DNA from: Bacteroidota bacterium
GTDB lineage: Bacteria > Bacteroidota > Bacteroidia > Chitinophagales > UBA8649
NCBI GenBank assembly: GCA_002862745.1
Contig: PKDX01000067.1
Location: forward strand, 1 to 57,114
Length of the DNA: 57,114 bases
Reading direction: 5' to 3'
The translations under genes and the position numbers were made by a program. A model generated the notes under the pieces. The model did not search any database and was not told the DNA's origin. It saw nothing but the letters and a program-made list of their open reading frames with translations. Shown piece by piece: positions 9,438-17,962 of this stretch (the first letter of the stretch is position 1; each line of letters opens with the position of its first letter).

Positions 9438-10433
9438 TTAGCGATTTGGGTGTGCAATGCGCAGGGCTTCTTCCACCATATCCTTTGATCCAATAATAAT
9501 CGGTATTCTTTGGTGGAGTTCAGCGGGCTGAATGTCAAGCACTCTGATCTTCCCTGTAGTGGCGAAACCTCCTGCTTGCTCAATTAAAAATGCCATGGGG
9601 TTGCATTCATACAATAACCGAAGTTTTCCGTTGGGTGCTTTTTCGCTAGCAGGGTAGAGGTAGATTCCTCCTTTAACCATATTGCGGTGAAAATCAGCAA
9701 CAAATGAACCGATGTATCGTCCAGTATACCCTTTGTTATTGGTGTAATCGATGTATTCACGCATTCCCTCAGAAAACGAGCGGTAGTTTCCGGAGTTAAT
9801 CGAACAAATTTGCCCCATAGGTGGCGTAGTCATGTTGGGATGAGATAGACAGAAATCACCAATGCTTACATCAAGGGTAAATCCATTGACCCCACTTCCC
9901 GTTGTATAGACCAGCATAGTAGATGAACCGTAGACGACATAGCCAGCAGCAACTTGCTCATTGCCTGCCTGTAAACAGTCGTCAAGGGTAACCTCACTTC
10001 CAAGTGGGCTCTTTCTTTTCCATATCGAAAAGATGGTGCCAATCGTCACATTAGCATCAATATTTGAGGAGCCATCCATTGGGTCGATAGCTATAATATA
10101 TTTTCCCTGATTACCTGCTTGGGTGTTTACAGGACGGAAATCATCTTCTTCTTCGGATAGAATGGCACAGATATCGCCAGACTGACTCAGCGAGTCAATG
10201 AAGATGTCATTGGCAATCACGTCGAGTTTCTTTACCTCCTCTCCTTGGATGTTCATCGTACCATGTTCTCCTAGGATATCAACAAGGCCCGCTTTTCGAA
10301 CATCTCGGTTGACAATCTTGGCGGCCAACTTAATGTCGCGAAATATTCGGGATAGATTCCCCGAGGATTCAGGGTGTTTGGCTTGCTCTTCTGCAATAAA
10401 CTGAGATAAGGTGATGACTTGGTGCATGGGCAT
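9438..10433 (-). CDS. fbp: Fructose-1,6-bisphosphatase class 1
   Basis: A 331-residue class I FBPase. It hydrolyses fructose-1,6-bisphosphate to fructose-6-phosphate, the committing step of gluconeogenesis. The metal-binding inositol-phosphatase motif DPMDGSSN is present, preceded by the acidic pair in ILSEEEDD, and the C-terminal sugar-binding region is intact. It lies 5 bases after prfB, so it is likely co-transcribed. An aldolase for the adjacent step is encoded at 34418. The start may be ATG at 10433 or two codons later. Confidence 0.96.
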   Translation of the reverse strand: MPMHQVITLSQFIAEEQAKHPESSGNLSRIFRDIKLAAKIVNRDVRKAGLVDILGEHGTMNIQGEEVKKLDVIANDIFIDSLSQSGDICAILSEEEDDFRPVNTQAGNQGKYIIAIDPMDGSSNIDANVTIGTIFSIWKRKSPLGSEVTLDDCLQAGNEQVAAGYVVYGSSTMLVYTTGSGVNGFTLDVSIGDFCLSHPNMTTPPMGQICSINSGNYRSFSEGMREYIDYTNNKGYTGRYIGSFVADFHRNMVKGGIYLYPASEKAPNGKLRLLYECNPMAFLIEQAGGFATTGKIRVLDIQPAELHQRIPIIIGSKDMVEEALRIAHPNR

Positions 10434-10438
10434 AACAA

Positions 10439-11522
10439 CTATTTTTTTCCGTGAAGTAAATAGGATTTAATAAACGGATTGAGTTCTCCGTCTAATACCT
10501 TTTGTGCTTGAGAGGTTTCATGGTTAGATCGTGTGTCTTTGACGAGCTTATAGGGATGCAGGACGTAATTCCTTATCTGAGATCCCCATTCTATTTTCAT
10601 TTTTCCTGCTTCGATTTCAGCTCGTGCTTCATTTTGTTTTTGTATCTCTAATTCATAGAGTTTCGATTTGAGCATCTTTAGTGCGGTTTCGCGGTTGCCA
10701 TGTTGTGAGCGGCTATCCTGACATTCCACAACAAGTCCAGAAGGCTTATGCCTGACACGTACAGCCGTTTCCACCTTGTTGATGTGCTGCCCCCCTGCGC
10801 CTGATGCACGGAAGGTATCCCAATCAAGGTCCGAAGGATTGATCTCAATTTCTATGGTATCATCGACAACGGGATAGACAAATACTGCGGCAAATGATGT
10901 GTGTCGCCGTCCACTAGAGTCAAATGGGGAAATACGCACTAATCGATGGACTCCGTTCTCTCCTTTGAGTTGACCATAGGCAAACTCTCCTTGAATTTCA
11001 AGGGAAACGGATTTAATCCCTGCCACTTCACCATCGCGTGTATCGAGGGTAGTAACTTTAAAGCCATTGTTTTCTGCCCACATGGTATACATGCGTAGAA
11101 TCATGGCCGCCCAATCATTGGACTCCGTTCCTCCAGCACCGGCATTGATCTCGAGGATAGCGTGTAAACTATCTTCTTCCTTGCTGAGGGTCGACTTAAA
11201 CTCTAACTCATTCAATTGGTCTTTGGCCAATGTGAAGGCTTCTTTTACTTCTTCTTCGGTGCTTTCTCCCGCGCTGTAAAATTCTTGAAGTACTTCGGCA
11301 TCGTCGAGAGAGGATACCACAACGTTATACAAGTCAATCCAATACTTGTCTTTGCGCATCGCTTGCATGACGGATTCCGCTTTTTTAGGATCATCCCAAA
11401 AGCCATTTTGCATGGATAAGCGTTCTTTTTCCCTTACATCAAAAGTTTTCTTATCGATGTCAAAGATATTGCCCAAGGGAGTGGAGATGCTCGCGGAGGG
11501 CTTTGCGTTGTTCTGACGTCAT
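10439..11522 (-). CDS. prfB: Peptide chain release factor 2, made by programmed +1 frameshift
   Basis: RF2 recognises UGA and UAA stop codons. The long frame contains the stop-codon recognition motif SPF (SPFDSSGRRHTSF) and the catalytic GGQ (SGAGGQHINK). On its own that frame could only start at a TTG (11476) and would lack the usual N-terminus. An ATG at 11522 opens a different frame of 20 codons (MTSEQRKALRE...SLGQYL) that ends in CTT TGA C. Shifting +1 on CTT joins it to DIDKKTFD, exactly as in known RF2 genes, and gives about 360 residues. Low RF2 allows the shift, so the gene regulates itself. It heads the prfB-fbp group. Confidence 0.94.
11459..11465 (-). promoter_or_regulatory. RF2 +1 recoding site CTTTGAC
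   Basis: Reading the minus strand, zero-frame codons are GGG CAA TAT CTT TGA, with the TGA at 11462-11460. The heptamer CTTTGAC is identical to the classical RF2 frameshift site. The internal SD-like stimulator is poor: only GGG, six bases from CTT, instead of AGGGGG three bases from it. Weak SD use is typical of Bacteroidota. Confidence 0.92.
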
Positions 11523-11693
11523 GCACTAAAGATATTGAGACTTTAGCGAAATTTTGAAGCTTATAAATGCGATTATCAACGATTGAGGGGTGTAGATAAG
11601 GTTGCACAATTTGACACGGCCTGTGGGCAAATATCGTCGGCACTTGGATGATGTTAACATTGTTTTTAACTAGCTTTTTGGAAAATTAGATTT

Positions 11694-12203
11694 ATGAAAA
11701 ATGTTATTCTTACTTTTTTACTTGTTGGATTAGTGGTATCCCTAAGTGCTCAAAGCATTGTGAAATTCAAACCGATTGGCTTGGATTATCAACGTGTCTC
11801 AGTATCTGTTCCGTTCTTAGGTACGGTGACTGCTTCTTCATCTGCTTGGGATATGGGTCTTGGTTTTGAATATGGCCTCAATAAGACGCTCTCCTTAAAC
11901 ACTACGTTAAACTTTGCCTTTTATTCTGGAACCATGATGAGTTTTACGCCAGAGTTTAGAGCCTATCTAACAGGTTCAGAGGCGGTAACTGGTTTTTATG
12001 TTGGTGGCTATGGTGGATTAGCCATTTATACTGGAGGGGGATCAAGCACTGCAGGTATGGCAGGTGCTTCTCTTGGTTTTCAGAAGACACTTGGTGACCG
12101 AATCACGATGGATGTGGGAACAGGCATTGGAGGACAATTCGCAGGAGGAAACTCCATTTTCAACATTCGTCCAGGAGTAACCTTAGGCTACATGCTTTAC
12201 TAA
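11694..12203 (+). CDS. Small outer-membrane beta-barrel protein, unknown role
   Basis: A 169-residue protein with a clear signal peptide (cleavage after VVSLSAQ, about residue 20). The rest alternates polar and hydrophobic or aromatic residues, is rich in Gly and Ser, and ends in an aromatic residue (LGYMLY), as expected for an 8-stranded outer-membrane barrel. No specific family can be named. The gene is monocistronic: it is divergent from prfB across 171 bases and is followed by a strong terminator at 12228. The ATG is at 11694. Confidence 0.7.
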   Translation: MKNVILTFLLVGLVVSLSAQSIVKFKPIGLDYQRVSVSVPFLGTVTASSSAWDMGLGFEYGLNKTLSLNTTLNFAFYSGTMMSFTPEFRAYLTGSEAVTGFYVGGYGGLAIYTGGGSSTAGMAGASLGFQKTLGDRITMDVGTGIGGQFAGGNSIFNIRPGVTLGYMLY

Positions 12204-12227
12204 AATCAATCCGCTGTAAGGATTTGT

Positions 12228-12253
12228 AAACCCTGCTTCGGCAGGGTTTTTTT
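12228..12253 (+). terminator. Rho-independent terminator
   Basis: The arms AAACCCTGC and GCAGGGTTT pair perfectly around a TTCG tetraloop and are followed by a run of seven T. This is the strongest intrinsic terminator in the window. It ends directly at the ATG of the next gene. Confidence 0.93.
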
Positions 12254-13609
12254 ATGGCTACATTTGACAAGCAGATTATGCAGTGCGTAACAACAATATG
12301 GCAAGACTTTAAACAGGGAAAGGAATCGATCATTCCCATGGCCCTTTGGCGTATAGCCTTTGGACTGCTCTTAGTCGTTGAGGCTTGGGGAGCCATCGCT
12401 ACGGGTTGGGTGCGTAAGGCCTTTATTGAGCCTAAGTTTCACTTTGTACACCGTCCGTTCGATTTTCTTCAGCCCTTAGAAGGCGAAGGGATGCTCTATG
12501 TATTTATAATCATGGGGATTTTAGGCCTAGGGGTCATGCTTGGATTCTTCTACAGGATTTCGGTGACCGGTTATTTTTTCTTGTGGACCTATGTCTATTT
12601 GATGCAAAAGGCAAGCTATAATAACCATTACTACCTCATGGTTTTGCTGTTGTTTTTAATGATCTTAATGCCTGTGCATAGAGCATTGTCCTTGGATGCG
12701 CGTGCTAAGAGGGTCAAGCCATCCAATACCATAGGGAAGTGGGCCCGTTATATCCTAATTGCACTCTTATTGATTGTCTATACCTATGCCTCACTAAATA
12801 AAATTTATCCTGACTGGCTTGATGCCAAACCATTGGAGATATGGATGAAGGCCAAAGCGGATCTTCCCATTATAGGGCCTTACTTACAAGCACCTTGGCT
12901 TCCTAGATTACTCGCCTATGGTGGGATATTTTTTGATGGGTTAATTATTCCTATGTTACTATGGAGGCGAACGCGCTGGATCGGTGTCTTGCTGGCCTTG
13001 GGATTTCATTTGGTCAACAGCATCATTTTCCAAATAGGAATCTTTCCCTATATGATGATTGGCTCTATGGTCTTGTTTTTTCCTCCTGAGCTGATTCAAC
13101 GCCGATTTTTCCCAAAGAGATCACCTGAAGATACAATCGACAATCCACCATTGTCTAGATCTATGTTAGTTGTTCTTTTATCTTTTTTAATCCTGAATAT
13201 TCTTATGCCTTTAAGACACCATCTCATGCCAGGAGACGTGACCTATACTGAAGAGGGGCACAAGATGTCCTGGCGGATGATGCTGCGTGCCAAGGCTGCA
13301 GAATATCCAAGTTTTTTTGAAGTCGTGGATACGGAAACGGGAGTTCGTCAACGAATCAATGCAGCGGACTATCTAACCGATAAGCAGTTAGCTAAAGTGT
13401 TTTGTCTTCCAGATATGACCTGGCAGTTTGCGCAAATGCTCAAAGAGGATATCAGGCGTACCGAACATCGTGAAGTTGCAGTTTATGTTACTTGTCGATG
13501 CTCAATAAATGGTAATGAGGCAGTAACCATGTATGACGAATCAGTTGATTTGACCTCAGTGCCATACAGTTTATTTCAAGCGGATGACTGGATTATTGCG
13601 AGTAAGTAG
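12254..13609 (+). CDS. HTTM-domain (vitamin K gamma-carboxylase-like) membrane protein
   Basis: A 451-residue membrane protein whose first ~300 residues match the HTTM architecture: LWRIAFGLLLVVEA, then EPKFHFVHRPFDFLQPL, then several helices including YTYASLNKIYPDW and GFHLVNSIIFQIGIFPYMM. The last ~130 residues are soluble and probably extracytoplasmic. HTTM proteins are related to vitamin K-dependent gamma-carboxylase, but their substrates in bacteria are unknown. The ATG at 12254 touches the T-tract of the terminator; ATG at 12278 or 12338 are alternative starts. It converges with yraN, 3 bases away. Confidence 0.8.
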   Translation: MATFDKQIMQCVTTIWQDFKQGKESIIPMALWRIAFGLLLVVEAWGAIATGWVRKAFIEPKFHFVHRPFDFLQPLEGEGMLYVFIIMGILGLGVMLGFFYRISVTGYFFLWTYVYLMQKASYNNHYYLMVLLLFLMILMPVHRALSLDARAKRVKPSNTIGKWARYILIALLLIVYTYASLNKIYPDWLDAKPLEIWMKAKADLPIIGPYLQAPWLPRLLAYGGIFFDGLIIPMLLWRRTRWIGVLLALGFHLVNSIIFQIGIFPYMMIGSMVLFFPPELIQRRFFPKRSPEDTIDNPPLSRSMLVVLLSFLILNILMPLRHHLMPGDVTYTEEGHKMSWRMMLRAKAAEYPSFFEVVDTETGVRQRINAADYLTDKQLAKVFCLPDMTWQFAQMLKEDIRRTEHREVAVYVTCRCSINGNEAVTMYDESVDLTSVPYSLFQADDWIIASK

Positions 13610-13612
13610 ATT

Positions 13613-13972
13613 CTAATTCAAATTAGGATAAAAAGCATCACGTATGTGATAGATTGAAAGCATGTGACTCGATAGGGAGAGCGCAATGATATCAAAGCGT
13701 GTAGGAGCTAACCACTGAATGTCATCACAATAAAATCGAGCTACTTGAACTATGTGGGCTTGCTTTCGGGAATCAACAGCGCTTTCCGGCCACCCATAAC
13801 GTTGTGACCGTCGCGTTTTGACTTCAATAAACACTAAGCAATCCTTTTCAAGTCCTACAATATCAATTTCGCTACCGTGATATCGTACGTTTTGATCGAT
13901 AGGTAGAATGCCTACTTGCCTCAGGTATAACTGAGCCCATTGTTCTCCTATGGTGCCAATATTATGCTTCAA
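13613..13972 (-). CDS. YraN/UPF0102 family endonuclease-like protein
   Basis: A 119-residue protein with the restriction-endonuclease-like fold motif GSEIDIVG followed by CLVFIEVKTR, giving the D...ExK active-site residues, and an N-terminal GxxGEQWAxxYL helix. Its biological role is unknown; a Holliday-junction-resolvase-like nuclease is the family proposal. The start is TTG at 13972. An in-frame stop lies 12 bases upstream and there is no nearby ATG, while the N-terminal KHNIGTIGEQWA matches the family start well. Confidence 0.9.
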   Translation of the reverse strand: MKHNIGTIGEQWAQLYLRQVGILPIDQNVRYHGSEIDIVGLEKDCLVFIEVKTRRSQRYGWPESAVDSRKQAHIVQVARFYCDDIQWLAPTRFDIIALSLSSHMLSIYHIRDAFYPNLN

Positions 13973-14049
13973 TTTTTCACAAAACTATTCCCTTTCATTT
14001 GTGCACAATCAATAGGGTAGTTTCCTTAGTTTTTCGTTGAGTTTTCTAC

Positions 14050-14057
14050 TACCTTTG
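14050..14057 (+). promoter_or_regulatory. Candidate Bacteroidota -7 promoter element
   Basis: TACCTTTG matches the Bacteroidota -7 consensus TAnnTTTG and lies 51 bases upstream of the sugar isomerase ATG, in the 136-base divergent gap with yraN. No good TTG -33 element stands at the expected distance; TTAG at 14026-14029 is the nearest. Confidence 0.45.
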
Positions 14058-14108
14058 AGCAGTAAGTAATCCATTGCGCTAATACCACAACACCCTAATA
14101 CCAAAACT

Positions 14109-15092
14109 ATGAAACATCTTATTCAAGAGTTTACCGATCAATTGCGCGAAGCCAATGCCATTGGATCGAGCTACACATTCATCCATAACTACGCTGATTT
14201 TCAAAACATCACCGTCTGTGGTCTTGGAGGTTCAGGTTTTGGTGCTAATCTTATCTATGATTTATGTCAGGCGGAGATGTCAGTGCCTTTTAATGTTTCA
14301 AAAGGGTATACGATTCCGGGTTACATCAATGAGAAAAGTTTAGTCATTGTCTCAAGCTATAGCGGAAACACGGAAGAGACCTTGGAATCTATGGCGCTCG
14401 CTGAGGCTGCCGGCGCTCAAATCATTGGCATTACCTCAGGCGGTAAGGTAAAAGCACATTGCGAAGCCAAAGGCTATGATGTGATTACTGTTCCTGGTGG
14501 GAAGCCTCCTCGCGCCTGCCTCGGGTATAGTTTTGTTCAGCAACTCTATATTCTAAAGCACGTTGGTCAGATTTCAGCGCGTAAGCTCGATGAGTTACAG
14601 TCTTCTATGGTCCTTCTTGATCAAGAGCAAGCATCCATTGACGAATACACAAAGTCCCTTGCCGAGAAGCTCTACACAAAGATTCCTATTCTATATTCAG
14701 AAGATTCTATGGAATCCGTCGCGATTCGCTTTCGTCAACAAATCAATGAAAATGGAAAGATGTTGTGCTGGCATCATGTGATTCCAGAAATGAATCATAA
14801 TGAACTCGTTGGATGGCGCCAAAAAAAAGAGGATTGGGCGGTGATTCTACTGAGAAAGGATTCAGATTATTCGCGGAATCAAGTCCGAATGGAAATCAAT
14901 AAAACCATTATTGCGGAGTACTGCGATTCCATAACAGAAATTCACGCTAAGGGAGATAACGATATGGAGCGTGCCCTTTACCTTATTCATGTGGCCGATT
15001 GGTTGAGCTGGCACTTATCAGTTTACCGCGAGGTGGACGCGACAGAGGTTAAGGTTATCGACTTCTTAAAAGGAGAATTAGCCAAACAATAA
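14109..15092 (+). CDS. Bifunctional phosphoglucose/phosphomannose isomerase
   Basis: A 327-residue SIS-domain isomerase that interconverts aldose and ketose phosphates (glucose-6-P or mannose-6-P with fructose-6-P). The first SIS domain carries GLGGSGFGANL and VIVSSYSGNTEETLE. The second half has MNHNELVGW, the family motif supplying catalytic His/Glu. The length fits the dual-specificity archaeal/Bacteroidota type, not classical PGI. It is followed one base later by an unknown exported protein. Confidence 0.9.
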   Translation: MKHLIQEFTDQLREANAIGSSYTFIHNYADFQNITVCGLGGSGFGANLIYDLCQAEMSVPFNVSKGYTIPGYINEKSLVIVSSYSGNTEETLESMALAEAAGAQIIGITSGGKVKAHCEAKGYDVITVPGGKPPRACLGYSFVQQLYILKHVGQISARKLDELQSSMVLLDQEQASIDEYTKSLAEKLYTKIPILYSEDSMESVAIRFRQQINENGKMLCWHHVIPEMNHNELVGWRQKKEDWAVILLRKDSDYSRNQVRMEINKTIIAEYCDSITEIHAKGDNDMERALYLIHVADWLSWHLSVYREVDATEVKVIDFLKGELAKQ

Positions 15093-15093
15093 A

Positions 15094-15804
15094 ATGAATT
15101 CTATGAATACTATTCAACCTATTGCTACAGCATTACTGCTGCTATTTGCAACGATCTTGGTCACACCAGTAATGGCCCAAGAGGATGGCGAAAAGGCGGG
15201 TATCCATTACATCATGTTTAAAATGGACGAAGAGTTAATGAGTGACATCTCAATCTCTGTCAATGATCGCAATTTTTTGAATGGATATTCAGAGTCTCCC
15301 GTCTTTCCAATGTCCCTTGTTGATTCTGTCAAGGAATACTTGGAGCATGTTGCCGAAGAAGTACTTGGTGTGCCCGCAGAATGCGTGTACAAAGTCAATA
15401 GAAGGGGTAAAGAAGTCACATCTCTTGGTATGAATGGTGAGCTGGAAGGAATGCCAGTGGACCTGTTAAAAGCAGCTAGAAATAGACACAGTGATTTAGA
15501 TTACTTTGTTCGAATCGATGTGAACATCACAGGACGAGGTGGAAAGTGGATCATTAACCCTAAAGATGTCCGCTTTAAGCTAAAACCTACGATTACTCTA
15601 AAAATCACACAATTTGATTCAGAGGGTAAGGTGATGTTTTCTGAAAAGCTTAAAGTCAAAGAATTCGGTAAGTTACGAACGCGTGAAGTGACTTCAGGAG
15701 ATGGTCGAGTCACTGTCCGAAAGAGCGAGATTTTGTATCCAGAAGATATTTATGAAATGTTGCTCGTTATTGGAGGTCAATACATAGAGACTTACAAGCG
15801 CTAG
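15094..15804 (+). CDS. Exported protein of unknown function
   Basis: A 236-residue protein with a signal peptide ending at VTPVMAQ (about residue 29). The mature part is hydrophilic, mixed alpha/beta, with repeated short beta-like segments such as FVRIDVNIT and PTITLKITQFD. It has no cysteine cluster, lipobox or catalytic motif that I recognise. It starts one base after the isomerase stop and is likely co-transcribed with it, but the pairing gives no functional clue. ATG is at 15094; ATG at 15103 is a close alternative. Confidence 0.7.
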   Translation: MNSMNTIQPIATALLLLFATILVTPVMAQEDGEKAGIHYIMFKMDEELMSDISISVNDRNFLNGYSESPVFPMSLVDSVKEYLEHVAEEVLGVPAECVYKVNRRGKEVTSLGMNGELEGMPVDLLKAARNRHSDLDYFVRIDVNITGRGGKWIINPKDVRFKLKPTITLKITQFDSEGKVMFSEKLKVKEFGKLRTREVTSGDGRVTVRKSEILYPEDIYEMLLVIGGQYIETYKR

Positions 15805-15835
15805 GCTCAAATCCATTTACTTAGGTTAAAACTCC

Positions 15836-15843
15836 TACTTTCG
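15836..15843 (+). promoter_or_regulatory. Candidate -7 element abutting the rluD-type start
   Basis: TACTTTCG resembles TAnnTTTG with one change and ends 4 bases before the ATG at 15848. If used, transcription would start at or just after that ATG, giving a leaderless mRNA or favouring the ATG at 15878. The same octamer occurs at 30129. Confidence 0.3.
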
Positions 15844-15847
15844 CAGT

Positions 15848-16909
15848 ATGGCAGGAGATAAGGCATATCCAGAAGCTATGGAGACCTTTGAGGTTCAAGC
15901 GGCAGGTAATCAAGAACCGCTTCGCGTCGATAAGTTTCTTCTTAATCTCATGTATAAAGTCTCAAGAAGTCGCATTCAGCAGGCCATCGAGGCGAAAAGC
16001 GTTTGGGTAAACGGCAAGGAGGTCAAAGCTAATTACAAGGTGCGTCCTAAAGACGTTGTACGGATTGATTTTCCAAGGTATCGACCGGATGAAACCCTGA
16101 TTCCTGAGGATATCCCTCTTGATGTGATGTTTGAAGATGATGATCTCCTTTTAATCAATAAACCTGCAGGGCTTGTTGTGCACCCTGGCGTCGGTAATTG
16201 GACGGGCACCTTGGTCAATGCACTGATGTATCGCTACAAAAACCTTCCTACACAGCAAAATGAGTTTGTAAGGGATGAGGAATCGGCAAAAGCGGACGCC
16301 AGTAGAGCGGGAATTGTCCATCGCTTAGATAAGAATACTTCGGGTGTTATGGTGGTGGCCAAAACGCCATTAGGGATGAAAGAACTCGCGCAGCAGTTTT
16401 TTGATCGCACGACGCATCGTAGATACTATGCCTTAGTATGGGGTGAAACAGAGGACGAAGGGCGTATTGAGGGAAATATTGGTCGAGATTTACGCAATGA
16501 AAAGGTATATCGAATCTATAAAGACGGTAGTCATGGTAAACACGCTGTAACCCATTACAAAACAATTGAACGCTTTGGCTATGTCTCGCTTGTCGAATGT
16601 CGCTTAGAAACAGGGCGGACCCACCAAATACGGGTGCATATGGAATCCATAAGCCATCCCTTGTTTAATGACGAGAAATATGGTGGGGACAGAATTCGGA
16701 AAGGCACGGTATACGCGAAGTATAAAGCCTTTGTACATAACGCTTTTAAGCTGTGTCCAAGGCAGGCATTACATGCTAAAGAATTGGGCTTTCATCATCC
16801 GAGAACAGGGGAGTATGTGCTCTATGATTGTCCGTTACCAGAAGACATGCAATCCGTAATTGATAAGTGGCGTGACTACATGCACCACGTGTTATCTAAA
16901 AACCTGTAG
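15848..16909 (+). CDS. RluD-type 23S rRNA pseudouridine synthase
   Basis: A 353-residue RluA-family pseudouridine synthase. An N-terminal S4 RNA-binding domain spans about residues 24-80 (EPLRVDKFL...VNGKEVKANYKVRPKD). The catalytic domain has GIVHRLDKNTSGVMVVAKT, whose Asp is the nucleophile, and later ETGRTHQIRVH. The S4 domain and length favour RluD, which modifies helix 69 of 23S rRNA, over RluC. The start could be ATG at 15848 or 15878. It ends 10 bases from the convergent menE. Confidence 0.9.
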   Translation: MAGDKAYPEAMETFEVQAAGNQEPLRVDKFLLNLMYKVSRSRIQQAIEAKSVWVNGKEVKANYKVRPKDVVRIDFPRYRPDETLIPEDIPLDVMFEDDDLLLINKPAGLVVHPGVGNWTGTLVNALMYRYKNLPTQQNEFVRDEESAKADASRAGIVHRLDKNTSGVMVVAKTPLGMKELAQQFFDRTTHRRYYALVWGETEDEGRIEGNIGRDLRNEKVYRIYKDGSHGKHAVTHYKTIERFGYVSLVECRLETGRTHQIRVHMESISHPLFNDEKYGGDRIRKGTVYAKYKAFVHNAFKLCPRQALHAKELGFHHPRTGEYVLYDCPLPEDMQSVIDKWRDYMHHVLSKNL

Positions 16910-16918
16910 CCTTAAGGA

Positions 16919-17962
16919 TTATTGAAGGAATTCCTTCACGGCCAGTCGATTAATTTTACCATTGTCTAAGCGAGGAATCTCAGGTATTCTTAAGACTTTC
17001 CTCGGTCGATGATATTTAGGGAAATCAATGGCATCAAGCACTTGCTGAATACGGTCTAGCGACCGCTCATCGGATAACTCAATACAGAGCACAACGACAC
17101 TACCTAAGGCTTTATCAGGTAAGGAAGAGACAATATGAGGCTCAGTTATATGTTGGGCGCAACTTGCTTCAACTTCCTCTGGACATATCTTTACTCCGCC
17201 AGAGTTAATGATAAAGTCAAGTCGACCCTTCCAGATAAACTGTTTATCATTGATTAGACTTGCCACGTCTTGTGTTTTTAGGACCTCTTGCCCGGTAATA
17301 GACAGAGCATGAATTAGGAGTTCATCTTGATCACCTTTTCCTACAGAGACATTGGGTAGACAGGTATAGGCCGATTCGTATCCAACCTTACGCAGGGCAA
17401 TATGACTTACAGTTTCCGTCATGCCAAAACTTTGATACACCTTGTTATCTAAAGTCTGAATAAAGGATTCTGTGTCTTGGTCAATCGAGCTGCCGCCAAG
17501 CAAGATGGTGCCTAATTGTTTAAAATGCTCTGGATTGTTTTCGCGCAGGGTATGAAATTGTAAAGGAACAAGGGAGGTAAAGTCAACGGGCGTCTCACAA
17601 TGCACAGATCGCCTGGGTTCTTTTACAATTACTTCTAGTTTCCCGAGAATCGCTCGATAGAGTAGCATACAACCCCCGATGCGTTCTGTAGATAGGCAGA
17701 GTAACACACGTTGACCAGGTGTAAGCTTAAAGAAAGCTAAAGATGCCTGAGCACTCGCTACGATCTGTTTTCGGTGTATGGAGATTGTCTTGGCTTTTCC
17801 GGTCGATCCTGAGGTTTGAAACGAAAATTGATCGATCGAAGGATCAAAAAATGATTGTAGGCGATGATATACAGGCTTTTCCCAAGAAGCGAGAGACATC
17901 TCGGACTTCGCAAAGGCGTCTTGCCATTGCCAATCTTCTTTGTCAAAGCGAAGGTGAAGCAT
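16919..17962 (-). CDS. menE: o-succinylbenzoate--CoA ligase
   Basis: An adenylate-forming ligase of 347 residues that activates o-succinylbenzoate with ATP and CoA in menaquinone synthesis. It shows the P-loop-like TSGSTGKAK, the A5 motif QSFGMTETVSH, GRLDFIINSGGVKICPEEVE, and the C-terminal lysine in LDNGKINRLAVKEFL. It is shorter than typical 450-residue MenE, as is common in Bacteroidota. I chose ATG at 17962, which overlaps the menC end by 20 bases; the longer frame would need GTG at 18004. It is last in the men series. Confidence 0.93.
   Translation of the reverse strand: MLHLRFDKEDWQWQDAFAKSEMSLASWEKPVYHRLQSFFDPSIDQFSFQTSGSTGKAKTISIHRKQIVASAQASLAFFKLTPGQRVLLCLSTERIGGCMLLYRAILGKLEVIVKEPRRSVHCETPVDFTSLVPLQFHTLRENNPEHFKQLGTILLGGSSIDQDTESFIQTLDNKVYQSFGMTETVSHIALRKVGYESAYTCLPNVSVGKGDQDELLIHALSITGQEVLKTQDVASLINDKQFIWKGRLDFIINSGGVKICPEEVEASCAQHITEPHIVSSLPDKALGSVVVLCIELSDERSLDRIQQVLDAIDFPKYHRPRKVLRIPEIPRLDNGKINRLAVKEFLQ

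Noticed and set aside
11434-11643. 69-residue minus-strand ORF upstream of prfB
   Set aside because: It overlaps the prfB start and frameshift region in another frame, is rich in unlikely residues and resembles no protein. The prfB reading with ATG at 11522 explains this sequence.
13613-13972. YraN as part of a defence nuclease system
   Set aside because: It is a single, widely conserved housekeeping-type gene with no partner gene typical of defence systems.
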